Source: Pseudoalteromonas sp. G4 (lineage in GTDB: Bacteria > Pseudomonadota > Gammaproteobacteria > Enterobacterales > Alteromonadaceae). Taken from it: a stretch of 43,430 nucleotides of DNA. Under the pieces are notes generated by a model that saw only the letters and a program-made list of their open reading frames with translations, was not told where the DNA came from and did not search any database. The translations under genes and the position numbers were made by a program. Location of the stretch: the NCBI RefSeq assembly GCF_028875915.1, contig NZ_JAPEHW010000028.1, positions 1 through 43,430 of the forward strand. The letters run 5' to 3'. Of this stretch, positions 35,024 through 43,430 are shown piece by piece (position 1 is the first letter of the stretch; every line of letters begins with the position of its first letter).

Positions 35024-37519
35024 TTACTGGCTGATTTCCATTGATTCAATGGTACTCGTTGCAATGTCACTTTCTTTAAATAGTATTGGACGCAAACGGG
35101 TTGTCTCAGAGTAATGTTTAGTTTGGTCATCCATATGTGCTGAGTTGTCATTGCTCGATTGTGAATAGCTTAATAAACCACGTGCCTCGGGGCCGTCGTC
35201 TTTAAAGTTAACAACAAACATCCAGCTTGAACCATAATTCACATGGTAACCCACATCATTTGCGAGGCCTGACGCAAGAGTGCTATCGGTAGTTACCGAT
35301 TTAGCTCGTGGGTATTGATGAATAGCATAAAGGGTATCGTCACTTTCTGCTGATGAGAAAATATTAAACCCACCCTCTACGTGCTTCGCCCCAGCCCATG
35401 GGTAAATAACCCCACTGCCTAGACCATTAGCTAGTGTTTTTTCAGCAAATTGAATTTCTGATAACGGCGCATCAAGTGCAATATTGGCTTTTTGTAAATC
35501 CGCAACGGCTTTGGCTAGCGACCATAGTGCCGAGCCATCAGTAATCAATGAGCTTGGTGTATTCGCCGGATCGGCTACATCAAACGGCACGGTAAGCTGC
35601 GCCTTTGCATTAAAGTTATATGCAAACTCACGTAAAATTTGGCCACCTTTACTGGTTAAATTAAAGCGCCCATCCCAATTTTTCAAAATTGTGCACGCCT
35701 TTGACACATCAACCGATACCGAGTCTGTGACCGCAATCGGATTTGCGCCATTTGCCTCACATTGAGCAATCAGTTCATTGCCAACTAATTCGTGTAAATA
35801 ACTACGATTACTGAAAAGCGCCGACTCTACTTCCGCAGCATTAAAGAGTGCATCTTCACCTCGGCTGTCTGTTAACATTTTTAAGCTCATACGCGTACGC
35901 AATGACAGAGGCGACAAATCATCCCCATACAAAATAGAATAACCTGACAAAGGCTCTGCTGGATTAGTTGCCCAATAAGAATCGTTAGAATTTTGAATAT
36001 AATCACTACGCAATAGTTTTGGCGCTTGTTCATAGCTATTTAAGCCATTGGCTTCAAATAGCGCGGTATTGCCTGGGAGCACATCAAAACCCAGCATATT
36101 ACGTGTTGCCACTAATGTTGGCTCTGTACGCATGATTGAAAGCGCGGTGTCATTCAAATTAAGTACGTTGCTTTTATCGATGTAAAAGGCATTACCGGCA
36201 TTATCAGCATACATAGTATTAACCCAAGGAATACCGTTGTAGTCTTTGAATGCTTGTTGAAATTCATCCAAATTAGTTGCTAAGTTAAGCGCCAACCAAT
36301 GGTCGATTAAATCCATATTAAACTCACTCGCGTCTTTTAATGTAAACGCGTGTTTGTCATCCCAAGGGAATAATGGAATTGTCGGCGGGGTTTCTATCAT
36401 TAACCCATGGTGGCTATAGTAATAATCTTTTGCCAAGTACATGGTAGAACCCGGCGCTATCATCACTTCAACTAAATAAGTTTGTTTTGAAATATCTTTG
36501 GTTTCGCCATCAACCACATATTGCATCGGATTATTTTCAGCAAGGTCTAAACGGTAAGTAACAAAACGGCGTGACTTAGATACCGTATGAGTCCAACCAA
36601 GGTGCTGATTGAAACCGATGTTGACAATACCCGGCATCCCTTGCAAACCAGCGCCCATTACATCCATATGGCCTGGAATGGTTAAATGCGATTGCCAAAA
36701 ACGCAGGTGACCGGTAAATGGAAAATGTGGATTAGCGAGTAAAATTCCTTTGCCATTGTCGCTTGCATCTTTACCAATTGCCCAGGCATTTGAGCCTAAA
36801 TCGCCCAAATCTAAATCGGGGGCACTGGCTTGGAATGACATCGAAAAAGGTTTTTCACTGCCTTCTAAACGAGGAAAACGCGGCAAATACTCATCACCCA
36901 TCGCTGGATTTGCGTAAAATGACGTATCTAAAAAGCGTAGGCCACTAGCAAGTTGCGAGGTTGAGAACATGTATGCAACAAGCTGCTCTTTTTCGATAGG
37001 TTTAAGCCATGGTGCTGCACCACAGTGAGGGTCGCGCTCTGCAACTGGCGTTTCTGCTAGATATTTATTGTAACCTGCCACATAACCTTCAACGAGTGCA
37101 CGTGAACGCTCGCTCATTTCATCGTAGCGTGCTGTTGCCTGCTCCATTACTCGCAATGCTTTATGGCCGAAATCGGAAATAATATTTGCGCTATCACCAG
37201 AGCCAGGCACTTTATCTGGGCCAAAGTATTTAGAGCGCTCGGAACTTACTTTGACAATTTGATCTGCCAAAATACACATATTATCTTTGGCATACGCATA
37301 ACCTGAGCCAAACGCTAAGCTTTGTAAGTTATCTGCAGTGATATGCGGCACACCGTAATCTGTCCAGCGGATTGAGGCAGATAAGGTGCCATCAGGATCA
37401 AAAGCATGTAATACGGACGGTTGCTCGGGCTCGGGAGTAATAGGTTCAACCTCGTAGTCAACACCACAGGCGGTTAAACCTAATATTGAGCTCGCAATAA
37501 GGGCGAGTTTTAATTTCAT
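35024..37519 (-). CDS. Penicillin-amidase family acylase, lipoprotein
   Basis: This 831-residue Ntn-hydrolase precursor has a lipobox LTAC at residues 15-18, so it is lipid-anchored with C18 as the modified residue. An acidic Pro-rich linker follows. The alpha region contains RWTDYGVPHITADN. The predicted autocleavage and nucleophile site is G242|S243 in GSNAWAIG, and the beta region has GHMDVMGAGLQGMPGIVNIGFNQHLGWTHT. Relatives include beta-lactam and acyl-homoserine-lactone acylases. Which amide it cleaves cannot be told from sequence. It is transcribed alone. Confidence 0.88.
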   Translation of the reverse strand: MKLKLALIASSILGLTACGVDYEVEPITPEPEQPSVLHAFDPDGTLSASIRWTDYGVPHITADNLQSLAFGSGYAYAKDNMCILADQIVKVSSERSKYFGPDKVPGSGDSANIISDFGHKALRVMEQATARYDEMSERSRALVEGYVAGYNKYLAETPVAERDPHCGAAPWLKPIEKEQLVAYMFSTSQLASGLRFLDTSFYANPAMGDEYLPRFPRLEGSEKPFSMSFQASAPDLDLGDLGSNAWAIGKDASDNGKGILLANPHFPFTGHLRFWQSHLTIPGHMDVMGAGLQGMPGIVNIGFNQHLGWTHTVSKSRRFVTYRLDLAENNPMQYVVDGETKDISKQTYLVEVMIAPGSTMYLAKDYYYSHHGLMIETPPTIPLFPWDDKHAFTLKDASEFNMDLIDHWLALNLATNLDEFQQAFKDYNGIPWVNTMYADNAGNAFYIDKSNVLNLNDTALSIMRTEPTLVATRNMLGFDVLPGNTALFEANGLNSYEQAPKLLRSDYIQNSNDSYWATNPAEPLSGYSILYGDDLSPLSLRTRMSLKMLTDSRGEDALFNAAEVESALFSNRSYLHELVGNELIAQCEANGANPIAVTDSVSVDVSKACTILKNWDGRFNLTSKGGQILREFAYNFNAKAQLTVPFDVADPANTPSSLITDGSALWSLAKAVADLQKANIALDAPLSEIQFAEKTLANGLGSGVIYPWAGAKHVEGGFNIFSSAESDDTLYAIHQYPRAKSVTTDSTLASGLANDVGYHVNYGSSWMFVVNFKDDGPEARGLLSYSQSSNDNSAHMDDQTKHYSETTRLRPILFKESDIATSTIESMEISQ

Positions 37520-37656
37520 AATTATTCCAATTTATTATTTGAGTTCCATGCTGTGTGAAAGACACACTAAGACCATCCTAGCAAGGCAACACAAGATCCA
37601 TAAATATGAAATAATTCTAATTAGTGTAATTACTATAAGTTATTGAAATAAATACT

Positions 37657-38586
37657 CTAATTTACCGATAATCGATACACCATAGCTTTTAAGTTAGCAC
37701 CATCCTGCTCTTCAAAGCGCGGCGCGGCTGGTAACCGCTCGACCAGTGATAGCTTACCTTCGGTGGCGAGTGCTATCATTTCAATAAACATGCTTTCACT
37801 GACATCTGGGCTATTTGCACATAGCAACAACTGGGTGTCGTTATGACACAGATCCGGTAAACGGCGCAGTATTTTTTGATAATCTTTGGTCAGCACAAAA
37901 CTCCCTTTTTGAAAGCTAGGCGGATCGACCACTATCACATCAAATGGCGCAGCTTTTTTTAATTTACCAAAGGACTTCAAAATATCGTGAGGTAAATAAC
38001 TTATATTTTCAGCCACATTGTTTAAACGATGATTATCAGCACCGGTTCTTAACACAGACTTATTCATATCCATATTAATGACTTGATGCGCGCCCCCTAA
38101 TTTAGCAATCACTGAAAATGCACAGGTATAGGAAAACAAGTTAAGTACTTTTGCATCTCTACTGTTGTTTTTAACAAATGCACGCCCTTCACGCATATCG
38201 GGGAAAATCCCAGTATTTTGCGTTTTTGTCAGTTGCACCCAATAGCTCGCACCAAGCTCATTAACTTCAAACCGCTCAGGTACTTCACCAAATGGCACAG
38301 AGACCTGTGTATCGCGACCAGCCCGATATTGAAACACTAAGCCACTTGCATTAAAGCCAGCTTGTTGCTGTGCTTGCCAAACGGCATGTGTTAACTCAGT
38401 TTGCGCATCATCTTCAATGGGGTTATAACAGGCTAAAAATAAATATGGTGGATACCAATCCAAATTAATGAAGTTGGTATCACCTTGGCTATCGCCACGA
38501 CCGTGATAGACACGACACACTTCATCGCTAAATGGCGCGCCCTTTGCAATGGCAGCCAGTAAATGGGTTAAATCAATTTTAGGCAT
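37657..38586 (-). CDS. Class I SAM-dependent methyltransferase (RlmK/RlmI-like)
   Basis: In this 309-residue protein the Rossmann SAM-binding start [20 protein letters not shown] (about residues 167-186), the acidic loop [10 protein letters not shown] and the [10 protein letters not shown] motif are those of the RlmK/RlmI-type RNA methyltransferase family, which modifies 23S rRNA. The N-terminal region lacks a recognisable PUA or THUMP domain, so the target is uncertain. Its ATG overlaps the end of uvrB by 8 bases, so it is the last gene of the MATE-uvrB operon. Confidence 0.8.
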   Translation of the reverse strand: MPKIDLTHLLAAIAKGAPFSDEVCRVYHGRGDSQGDTNFINLDWYPPYLFLACYNPIEDDAQTELTHAVWQAQQQAGFNASGLVFQYRAGRDTQVSVPFGEVPERFEVNELGASYWVQLTKTQNTGIFPDMREGRAFVKNNSRDAKVLNLFSYTCAFSVIAKLGGAHQVINMDMNKSVLRTGADNHRLNNVAENISYLPHDILKSFGKLKKAAPFDVIVVDPPSFQKGSFVLTKDYQKILRRLPDLCHNDTQLLLCANSPDVSESMFIEMIALATEGKLSLVERLPAAPRFEEQDGANLKAMVYRLSVN

Positions 38587-40594
38587 TAATCAGTTCTTGA
38601 TGTAATTGTTGGATTTCGTCACGTACTTTTGCTGCCTTTTCAAATTCAAGGTCGCGTGCAAACGCCAGCATGTCAGATTCCAATTGTTTAATTTTCTTAT
38701 TAATTTCATCCGCAGATAAAATTTCTTTGTGAGCCACCGTACGCGATTTGGGAGGCTTAGCGTCTTTGGCATCAACTTGCTCACCGACATCCATAATGTC
38801 GGTGATTTTCTTATTCAGTGCTTGTGGCGTAATGCCATTATCAAGGTTGTACTGATGCTGAATGCTGCGGCGACGTTCGGTTTCATCAATCGCTCGTTTC
38901 ATTGAATCAGTGATACGATCAGCATATAAAATAGCCCGGCCATTAATGTGACGCGCAGCGCGACCAATAGTCTGAATAAGCGATCGTGTTGAGCGTAAGA
39001 AACCTTCCTTGTCGGCATCTAAAATAGCAACAAGTGACACTTCAGGCATATCTAAGCCTTCACGAAGCAAGTTAATTCCGACCAGTACATCAAATACGCC
39101 AGCGCGTAAATCGCGAATAATTTCAACACGTTCAACGGTATCAATGTCTGAATGCAGATAACGTACTTTGACATCGTGATCGTTTAAGTAATCAGATAGG
39201 TCTTCCGCCATGCGTTTGGTTAGGGTTGTTACCAGCACACGCTCATTAAGTTCCACTCGTTTGTATATCTCGGAGAGTAAATCATCAACTTGTGTGGCTA
39301 CAGGGCGAATTTCAAGTTCAGGGTCAAGTAAACCTGTTGGACGAATAACTTGCTCGGCCACTTCGTTATTAGAGCGCTCTAATTCGTAATCGCCTGGGGT
39401 CGCTGATACATAAATGGTTTGCGGTGAAATCGCTTCAAATTCTTCAAACTTTAATGGACGGTTATCTAGCGCTGATGGCAAACGGAAACCATATTCAACC
39501 AAGTTTTCTTTTCGGCTGCGATCGCCACGATACATCGCACCTACTTGCGATACTGTAACGTGCGATTCATCAATGATCATTAAGGCTTCATCAGGTAAAT
39601 AATCAAGCAAGGTCGGTGGTGGCTCGCCAGGTGCTCTTCCCGATAAATAACGCGAGTAGTTTTCAATGCCAGAGCAATAGCCCAGCTCACTCATCATTTC
39701 AATATCGTATTGGGTGCGCTGGGCAACCCTTTGCTCTTCAACTAAACGGTTATTATCAAGCAGCTGTTTACGGCGAATTTTCAACTCTTCTTTAATATTG
39801 TCAATTGCCGCTAAAATTTTCTCGCGTGGCGTTACATAGTGGGTTTTTGGGTAAATTGTGGCACGGATAATGTGCCTTTCCACTGCACCTGTGAGCGGAT
39901 CAAAAATACTGATACGGTCCACTTCATCGTCAAACATTTCAACCCGAATTGCCATGGTTTCTGATTCAGCAGGGAAAATATCAATGACTTCACCACGCAC
40001 ACGATACGTACCGCGTTGAAAGTCGATATCATTGCGCGTGTATTGCAATTCAGCGAGCCTGCGCAGTAAGTCGCGCTGATCAACCGTATCGCCCTGTTTA
40101 ATCAGCAACATCATTTTTAGATAAGAGTCAGGATCGCCTAAACCATAAATGGCAGACACTGACGCAACGATAATAACGTCTTTGCGCTCTAATAAAGCCT
40201 TAGTGGCTGATAAACGCATTTGCTCTATGTGGTCGTTAATTGAAGCGTCTTTTTCGATAAAAGTATCACTTGCAACCACATAGGCTTCAGGTTGGTAATA
40301 ATCGTAGTAAGAAACAAAATACTCTACCGCATTATCAGGAAAGAACTCTTTCATTTCACCATAAAGCTGAGCTGCAAGCGTTTTGTTATGTGCCAAAATA
40401 ATGGTTGGGCGATTTAGCTCTGCGATAACATTGGCCATGGTAAAGGTTTTACCTGTACCCGTTGCGCCCAACAAGGTTTGGTGGGCAAGGCCCGCTTCTA
40501 AACCATCCACTAATTGTGTGATAGCAGTTGGTTGATCACCACTGGGTTTAAAAGGCGATACTAATTTAAAATCAGTTACTCCATCTTTACTCAT
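38579..40594 (-). CDS. uvrB: Excinuclease ABC subunit UvrB
   Basis: The protein is 671 residues (E. coli 673). Walker A GATGTGKT lies at 43-50, the beta-hairpin region is [12 protein letters not shown], the helicase motifs include DESH and QTIGRAARH, and the C-terminal UvrC-binding coiled coil ends in [14 protein letters not shown]. UvrB verifies damage in nucleotide excision repair. Its ribosome site TAGGAG is formed from the stop codon of the upstream MATE gene, 8 bases away. I saw no LexA box (CTGT-N8-ACAG) before it or before the MATE gene. Confidence 0.98.
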   Translation of the reverse strand: MSKDGVTDFKLVSPFKPSGDQPTAITQLVDGLEAGLAHQTLLGATGTGKTFTMANVIAELNRPTIILAHNKTLAAQLYGEMKEFFPDNAVEYFVSYYDYYQPEAYVVASDTFIEKDASINDHIEQMRLSATKALLERKDVIIVASVSAIYGLGDPDSYLKMMLLIKQGDTVDQRDLLRRLAELQYTRNDIDFQRGTYRVRGEVIDIFPAESETMAIRVEMFDDEVDRISIFDPLTGAVERHIIRATIYPKTHYVTPREKILAAIDNIKEELKIRRKQLLDNNRLVEEQRVAQRTQYDIEMMSELGYCSGIENYSRYLSGRAPGEPPPTLLDYLPDEALMIIDESHVTVSQVGAMYRGDRSRKENLVEYGFRLPSALDNRPLKFEEFEAISPQTIYVSATPGDYELERSNNEVAEQVIRPTGLLDPELEIRPVATQVDDLLSEIYKRVELNERVLVTTLTKRMAEDLSDYLNDHDVKVRYLHSDIDTVERVEIIRDLRAGVFDVLVGINLLREGLDMPEVSLVAILDADKEGFLRSTRSLIQTIGRAARHINGRAILYADRITDSMKRAIDETERRRSIQHQYNLDNGITPQALNKKITDIMDVGEQVDAKDAKPPKSRTVAHKEILSADEINKKIKQLESDMLAFARDLEFEKAAKVRDEIQQLHQELINA

Positions 40595-40602
40595 AGTGTC
40601 TC

Positions 40603-41985
40603 CTAAGCCGTTTGTGATGAAATATTACTTTGGCACTGTGTAATTTGTTTTTTAAACCAGTTATAGGACACCAGAGCCGTGCATAAATTACCAATCAGTG
40701 CACCGATAAAGAGCCCTTTTAAATCGCCGATTAAACTGCCTACATAAGCAAAGGGTAAATAAAATACAAATAAGCGAACAATACTTAATACCAGTGCATG
40801 CATTGGCTTATGCAATGCATTTAAAGAAGAATTAGTTAGGATAATGATACCTTGTAAGCCATAACCCAGCGGTAAAATATAAATAAACAGCTTAATCACA
40901 TCGATAACATTTTGCTCTTTAGCAAAAATATGGCCGATTACACCACTGAGTGCGATAAGCACCAAATAAATGATAAATTGCCATACGAGGACAAACTTCA
41001 GGCTGATCAAATACGCCTGTTCTACGCGATCATAGCGATTGGCACCAAAGTTCTGACTAATAAAAGGCGGTAAGGTCATTGAGAGTGCTAGTACAACAAT
41101 ACTAGCAATTGATTCTATACGACTGCCAACCCCAAACGCTGCGACAGCATGTGCTCCATATGTTGCAACTATCGCGGTCATAATTGCCATCGCAATGGGC
41201 GTGAGCATATTTGCACTGGCTGCAGGAACACCAATTTTAAGCATTTTCATGGTGGCAGACATAAAGCTTTGTTGGCACTTTTCCCAAGCCACCAATTTGC
41301 GTTTAATAATAAGTAAATAAAGTATAAATGCCACACCAAATGACCAAGCGATTACACTTGCAATTGCGGCCCCCTGAATACCAAGGGCAGGTACTGGGCC
41401 AAAGCCGAAAATTAAAATTGGGTCGAGAATGGCATTTATTACTCCGGCTCCCCCCATAATGATGCTCGGTGTTTTTGTATCACCGCTGGCACGTAAAACG
41501 GCATTGCCGATCATAGGGGTAATTAATAGTGCACTACCAACAAACCACACAGCCATATAATCATGGATATAAACTAACAGATCAGGTGTTGCACCCAGCA
41601 AAGTAAAAATTGGATTAATTAAGAGATAACCAATAAATGAAGTAATAAGTACCAATAAAGCTGAGACAATTAATGCCACTGCGCCATCAAAGCGTGCCTC
41701 TGCTTTATTATTAGCACCAAGTGCCTTTGCAATAATCGCTGATGTTGCAATGCTTAAGCCTATCGCCAAACTAATTACGGTAAAAGTCACTGGAAAGGTG
41801 AAACTAATCGCAGCGAGTTGGTCTGTGCCTAACATACTGACAAAAAAAGTATCGACGATATTAAAAAGCATTAATGTGATCATGCCGAAGATCATCGGGA
41901 CTGTCATTTTCACAAGCGTTTTATCGATAGGCGCTTCAAGAAGCGATGCGGTACTGTTTTCTTTTTGCGATTTAGATTGTTGCAT
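40603..41985 (-). CDS. MATE family efflux transporter
   Basis: The 460-residue protein has 12 hydrophobic segments in two similar halves, with the typical PLIL...[27 protein letters not shown] start and the [18 protein letters not shown] centre. The family extrudes cationic drugs by Na+ or H+ exchange; the substrate is unknown. An AAGGG ribosome site precedes the ATG. It is the first gene of an operon with uvrB and the methyltransferase. Confidence 0.92.
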   Translation of the reverse strand: MQQSKSQKENSTASLLEAPIDKTLVKMTVPMIFGMITLMLFNIVDTFFVSMLGTDQLAAISFTFPVTFTVISLAIGLSIATSAIIAKALGANNKAEARFDGAVALIVSALLVLITSFIGYLLINPIFTLLGATPDLLVYIHDYMAVWFVGSALLITPMIGNAVLRASGDTKTPSIIMGGAGVINAILDPILIFGFGPVPALGIQGAAIASVIAWSFGVAFILYLLIIKRKLVAWEKCQQSFMSATMKMLKIGVPAASANMLTPIAMAIMTAIVATYGAHAVAAFGVGSRIESIASIVVLALSMTLPPFISQNFGANRYDRVEQAYLISLKFVLVWQFIIYLVLIALSGVIGHIFAKEQNVIDVIKLFIYILPLGYGLQGIIILTNSSLNALHKPMHALVLSIVRLFVFYLPFAYVGSLIGDLKGLFIGALIGNLCTALVSYNWFKKQITQCQSNISSQTA

Positions 41986-42335
41986 GAGAACCCTTATTTA
42001 AGCACGGCAACATTCTAATGAAATGAACGCGTTGATACCATCTCAATTTGATATTTTGAATAAGCAAAAATACCATGTAAATAAAAAGTAAACATACAAG
42101 CCATTTGGTTTACAACTTTTACAAAGAAATATGACGGAATTGCAATAGATACTCAGTTAGTAACAGCTAACAACATGGCGTCAGACTAGTTTTTGCACAA
42201 CAACTTGAACAATAAATATACCGCAACAAGATTTCGAACGTTTCTTAACCAAAAAGAACCAACTTAAATAAGGTATTGATTTTTATATGGAATATTTTTT
42301 TACTTAAAACTATTGCATTTCTCTTACGGCCGAGA
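41986..42335. other. AT-rich intergenic sequence upstream of the MATE gene
   Basis: There is no credible ORF in either direction. It should contain the MATE-uvrB operon promoter on the minus strand, but no clear -35/-10 pair was found. Confidence 0.5.
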
Positions 42336-42419
42336 AATAAAGGGCTCGAATATGTTCTCAAAGTTTCATAAACAGAGTTATCCACAGATTTAGTGGATAA
42401 CTAAATACAGCCCTTTATT
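42336..42419. repeat. Nested inverted repeat with paired DnaA-box-like sequences
   Basis: The outer arms AATAAAGGGCT (42336-42346) and AGCCCTTTATT (42409-42419) are perfectly complementary. Inside them AGTTATCCAC (42376-42385) and GTGGATAACT (42393-42402) form a second perfect inverted repeat with a 7-base spacer. The left inner arm contains TTATCCACA, the consensus DnaA box; the opposite arm reads TTATCCACT on the minus strand, one base off. It is not inside any gene. Confidence 0.75.
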
Positions 42420-42644
42420 AATAAGCGGTTGTAAATTTTTATAATGAAATTACAAAAGTTAATTTTAGAATATTTAGTGAATAAAATTTAATGTTGATAC
42501 TTTTTCATTAGCACATATTTATGCCAAATATTTTGTTGTCAGTCGCAATTATCGAGCACTAAAAGTATGGCTTTAACGGTTTTTTTAATTACACTTGCTA
42601 GCGCGGTGTAACTCCAAATGCATAGCAATTTGAGTCTTCAGACA
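42420..42644. other. AT-rich intergenic sequence without recognised features
   Basis: No ORF, RNA or clear promoter was seen between the nested inverted repeat and the MITE-like element. Confidence 0.5.
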
Positions 42645-42957
42645 AGGGACTGTTGATCTTTGCTGTTCTATTTTTGCTCTGTTTGAGCATGCATTTATCG
42701 CAACACTCGATGAGTGGCCTAGCAATATAAGCGAATATCGAGCAAAGCTTCCGCGTCCAACTCACGCCCCTTACCTAGTTCCGTGTTAGGCAACAATGAG
42801 AAAACTGCGTTCAAAAGAACCGTTCGGCAGCGCTTGATTGGGTTTTCTACTGTGTTGGCGGCTGACTTAAATAGAATAACTATGCCACGCAGCCTCTGCC
42901 TTGTATAAAACCCAATAAAACTGCTGCAAAAACGAACTTGAAAGGTAAACAGACCCT
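42645..42957. mobile_element. MITE-like non-autonomous element with imperfect terminal inverted repeats
   Basis: The left end starts AGGGACTGTTGATCTTT. The right end, read on the minus strand, starts AGGGTCTGTTTACCTTT; 14 of 17 positions match. The similarity goes on for some 15 more bases (GTTC...TTTTTGC on both ends). The 313-base interior has a higher GC content than its surroundings and no transposase frame. The end sequence recalls repeats seen in several copies in Pseudoalteromonas genomes, which is from memory and not checkable here. No clear target-site duplication was found. Confidence 0.6.
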
Positions 42958-43301
42958 AAAATGTGGCTATTACTTATATAATGAAGGTGTTTTTTTAAGT
43001 GACGAGATCAGGTTTGCTTGCATTAAAAACGTTATTGGCTGCTGGATTAATTGAAAGTGGCATTAATTAAAACTTTAAATCTATAAACACACTTTAATTA
43101 AAAACAAAATATAACCGTTAAAAAATTAAATTTGTGTAATTTAAGTTATCTTTCCTTATGAAAATGAGTATTCCCCACTCTACACTGCCATATTAAACAT
43201 TTTCTTCTGGCCAAATAACCCACAGAAAAGTCAAAAAACTAGCAAGTTGAACAACAAATACGCATTCAAACCACTTTTTTAACTTTCTTAAATAATAGTT
43301 G
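42958..43301. other. AT-rich intergenic sequence upstream of tRNA-Asn
   Basis: There is no gene. A possible 24-codon frame from GTG (about 43000-43070) has no ribosome site or similarity that I can support. Confidence 0.5.
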
Positions 43302-43330
43302 TTGACACTTCCTCATGCTGTCATTAATAT
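43302..43330 (+). promoter_or_regulatory. Sigma70 promoter of tRNA-Asn with GC-rich discriminator
   Basis: TTGACA (43302-43307) and TAATAT (43325-43330) are separated by exactly 17 bases. The following CGCCCC discriminator is typical of stringently controlled stable-RNA promoters. Confidence 0.85.
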
Positions 43331-43352
43331 TTCGCCCCGTTGAGAAGGCCAT

Positions 43353-43429
43353 TCCCCCTTAGCTCAGTTGGTTAGAGCGACGGACTGTTAATCCGCAGGT
43401 CCCCCGTTCGAGTCGGGGAGGGGGAGCCA
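43353..43429 (+). tRNA. tRNA-Asn (anticodon GTT), CCA encoded
   Basis: The 77-nt cloverleaf has acceptor arms TCCCCCT / AGGGGGA, D arm GCTC...GAGC, anticodon GTT at 43387-43389, T arm CCCCG-TTCGAGT-CGGGG, discriminator G and encoded CCA. It ends one base before the window edge, so further tRNAs may follow. Confidence 0.95.
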
Positions 43430-43430
43430 A

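Noticed and set aside
42376..42402. Chromosomal replication origin
   Set aside because: Only two DnaA-box-like sites and no dnaA, dnaN, mnmG or clear unwinding-region arrangement nearby.
42998..43070. Short GTG-initiated frame (about 24 codons) after the MITE-like element
   Set aside because: No ribosome site, no recognisable similarity, and AT-rich surroundings with many chance frames.

Overview
This is a chromosomal window from a marine gammaproteobacterium of the Alteromonadales, most likely Pseudoalteromonas or a close relative. The basis is low-to-moderate GC, the similarity of the proteins to Alteromonadales, Vibrio and Shewanella homologues, and gene order shared with enterobacteria (perM/bepA/yfgD, yqcA-truC-yqcC-csrB-syd-queF, tamA-tamB, htpG near adk and recR). 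Most of it is housekeeping DNA, with a few accessory or decaying patches.

Layout. 1-1200: the 5' end of a VolA/Pla-1-type surface lipoprotein gene and yciK. 1199-6150: perM with a TusA-like gene, facing an unknown gene followed by bepA, an ArsC/YfgD-like gene, a WrbA-like flavoprotein and a DUF2069 membrane protein, mostly in overlapping or near-touching reading frames. 6173-13358: the yqcA-truC-yqcC cluster, DUF3549 and DUF3301 genes, a CsrB-type regulatory RNA with a GacA/UvrY-like box, a GNAT gene, a broken DUF2789 gene, a DUF2310 zinc-ribbon gene, syd and queF. 13391-19694: tamA-tamB followed by an exported cyclophilin. 19824-23739: an RraB-like gene, a CheC-type response regulator with a diguanylate cyclase, an exported thiol peroxidase and adk. 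23841-29702: a CstA-type transporter, htpG with a heat-shock-type promoter, a two-module envelope protein and recR.

29768-34979 is the most interesting part. A PadR regulator and a membrane partner sit beside a secreted protein gene with a sigma54-like promoter. That gene is divergent from a histidine kinase and an NtrC-type response regulator, an architecture like ZraP/ZraS/ZraR. The regulator gene is split by a perfect 58-bp tandem duplication that shifts the frame inside the receiver domain.

34980-43430: a lipoprotein acylase of the penicillin-amidase family, a tight MATE-uvrB-methyltransferase operon, about 1.35 kb without credible genes, and tRNA-Asn. The gene-free stretch holds a nested inverted repeat with paired DnaA-box-like sequences and a 313-bp MITE-like element.

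Many gene ends are marked by strong hairpin terminators shared by convergent genes. No prophage, CRISPR array or intact transposase was seen.
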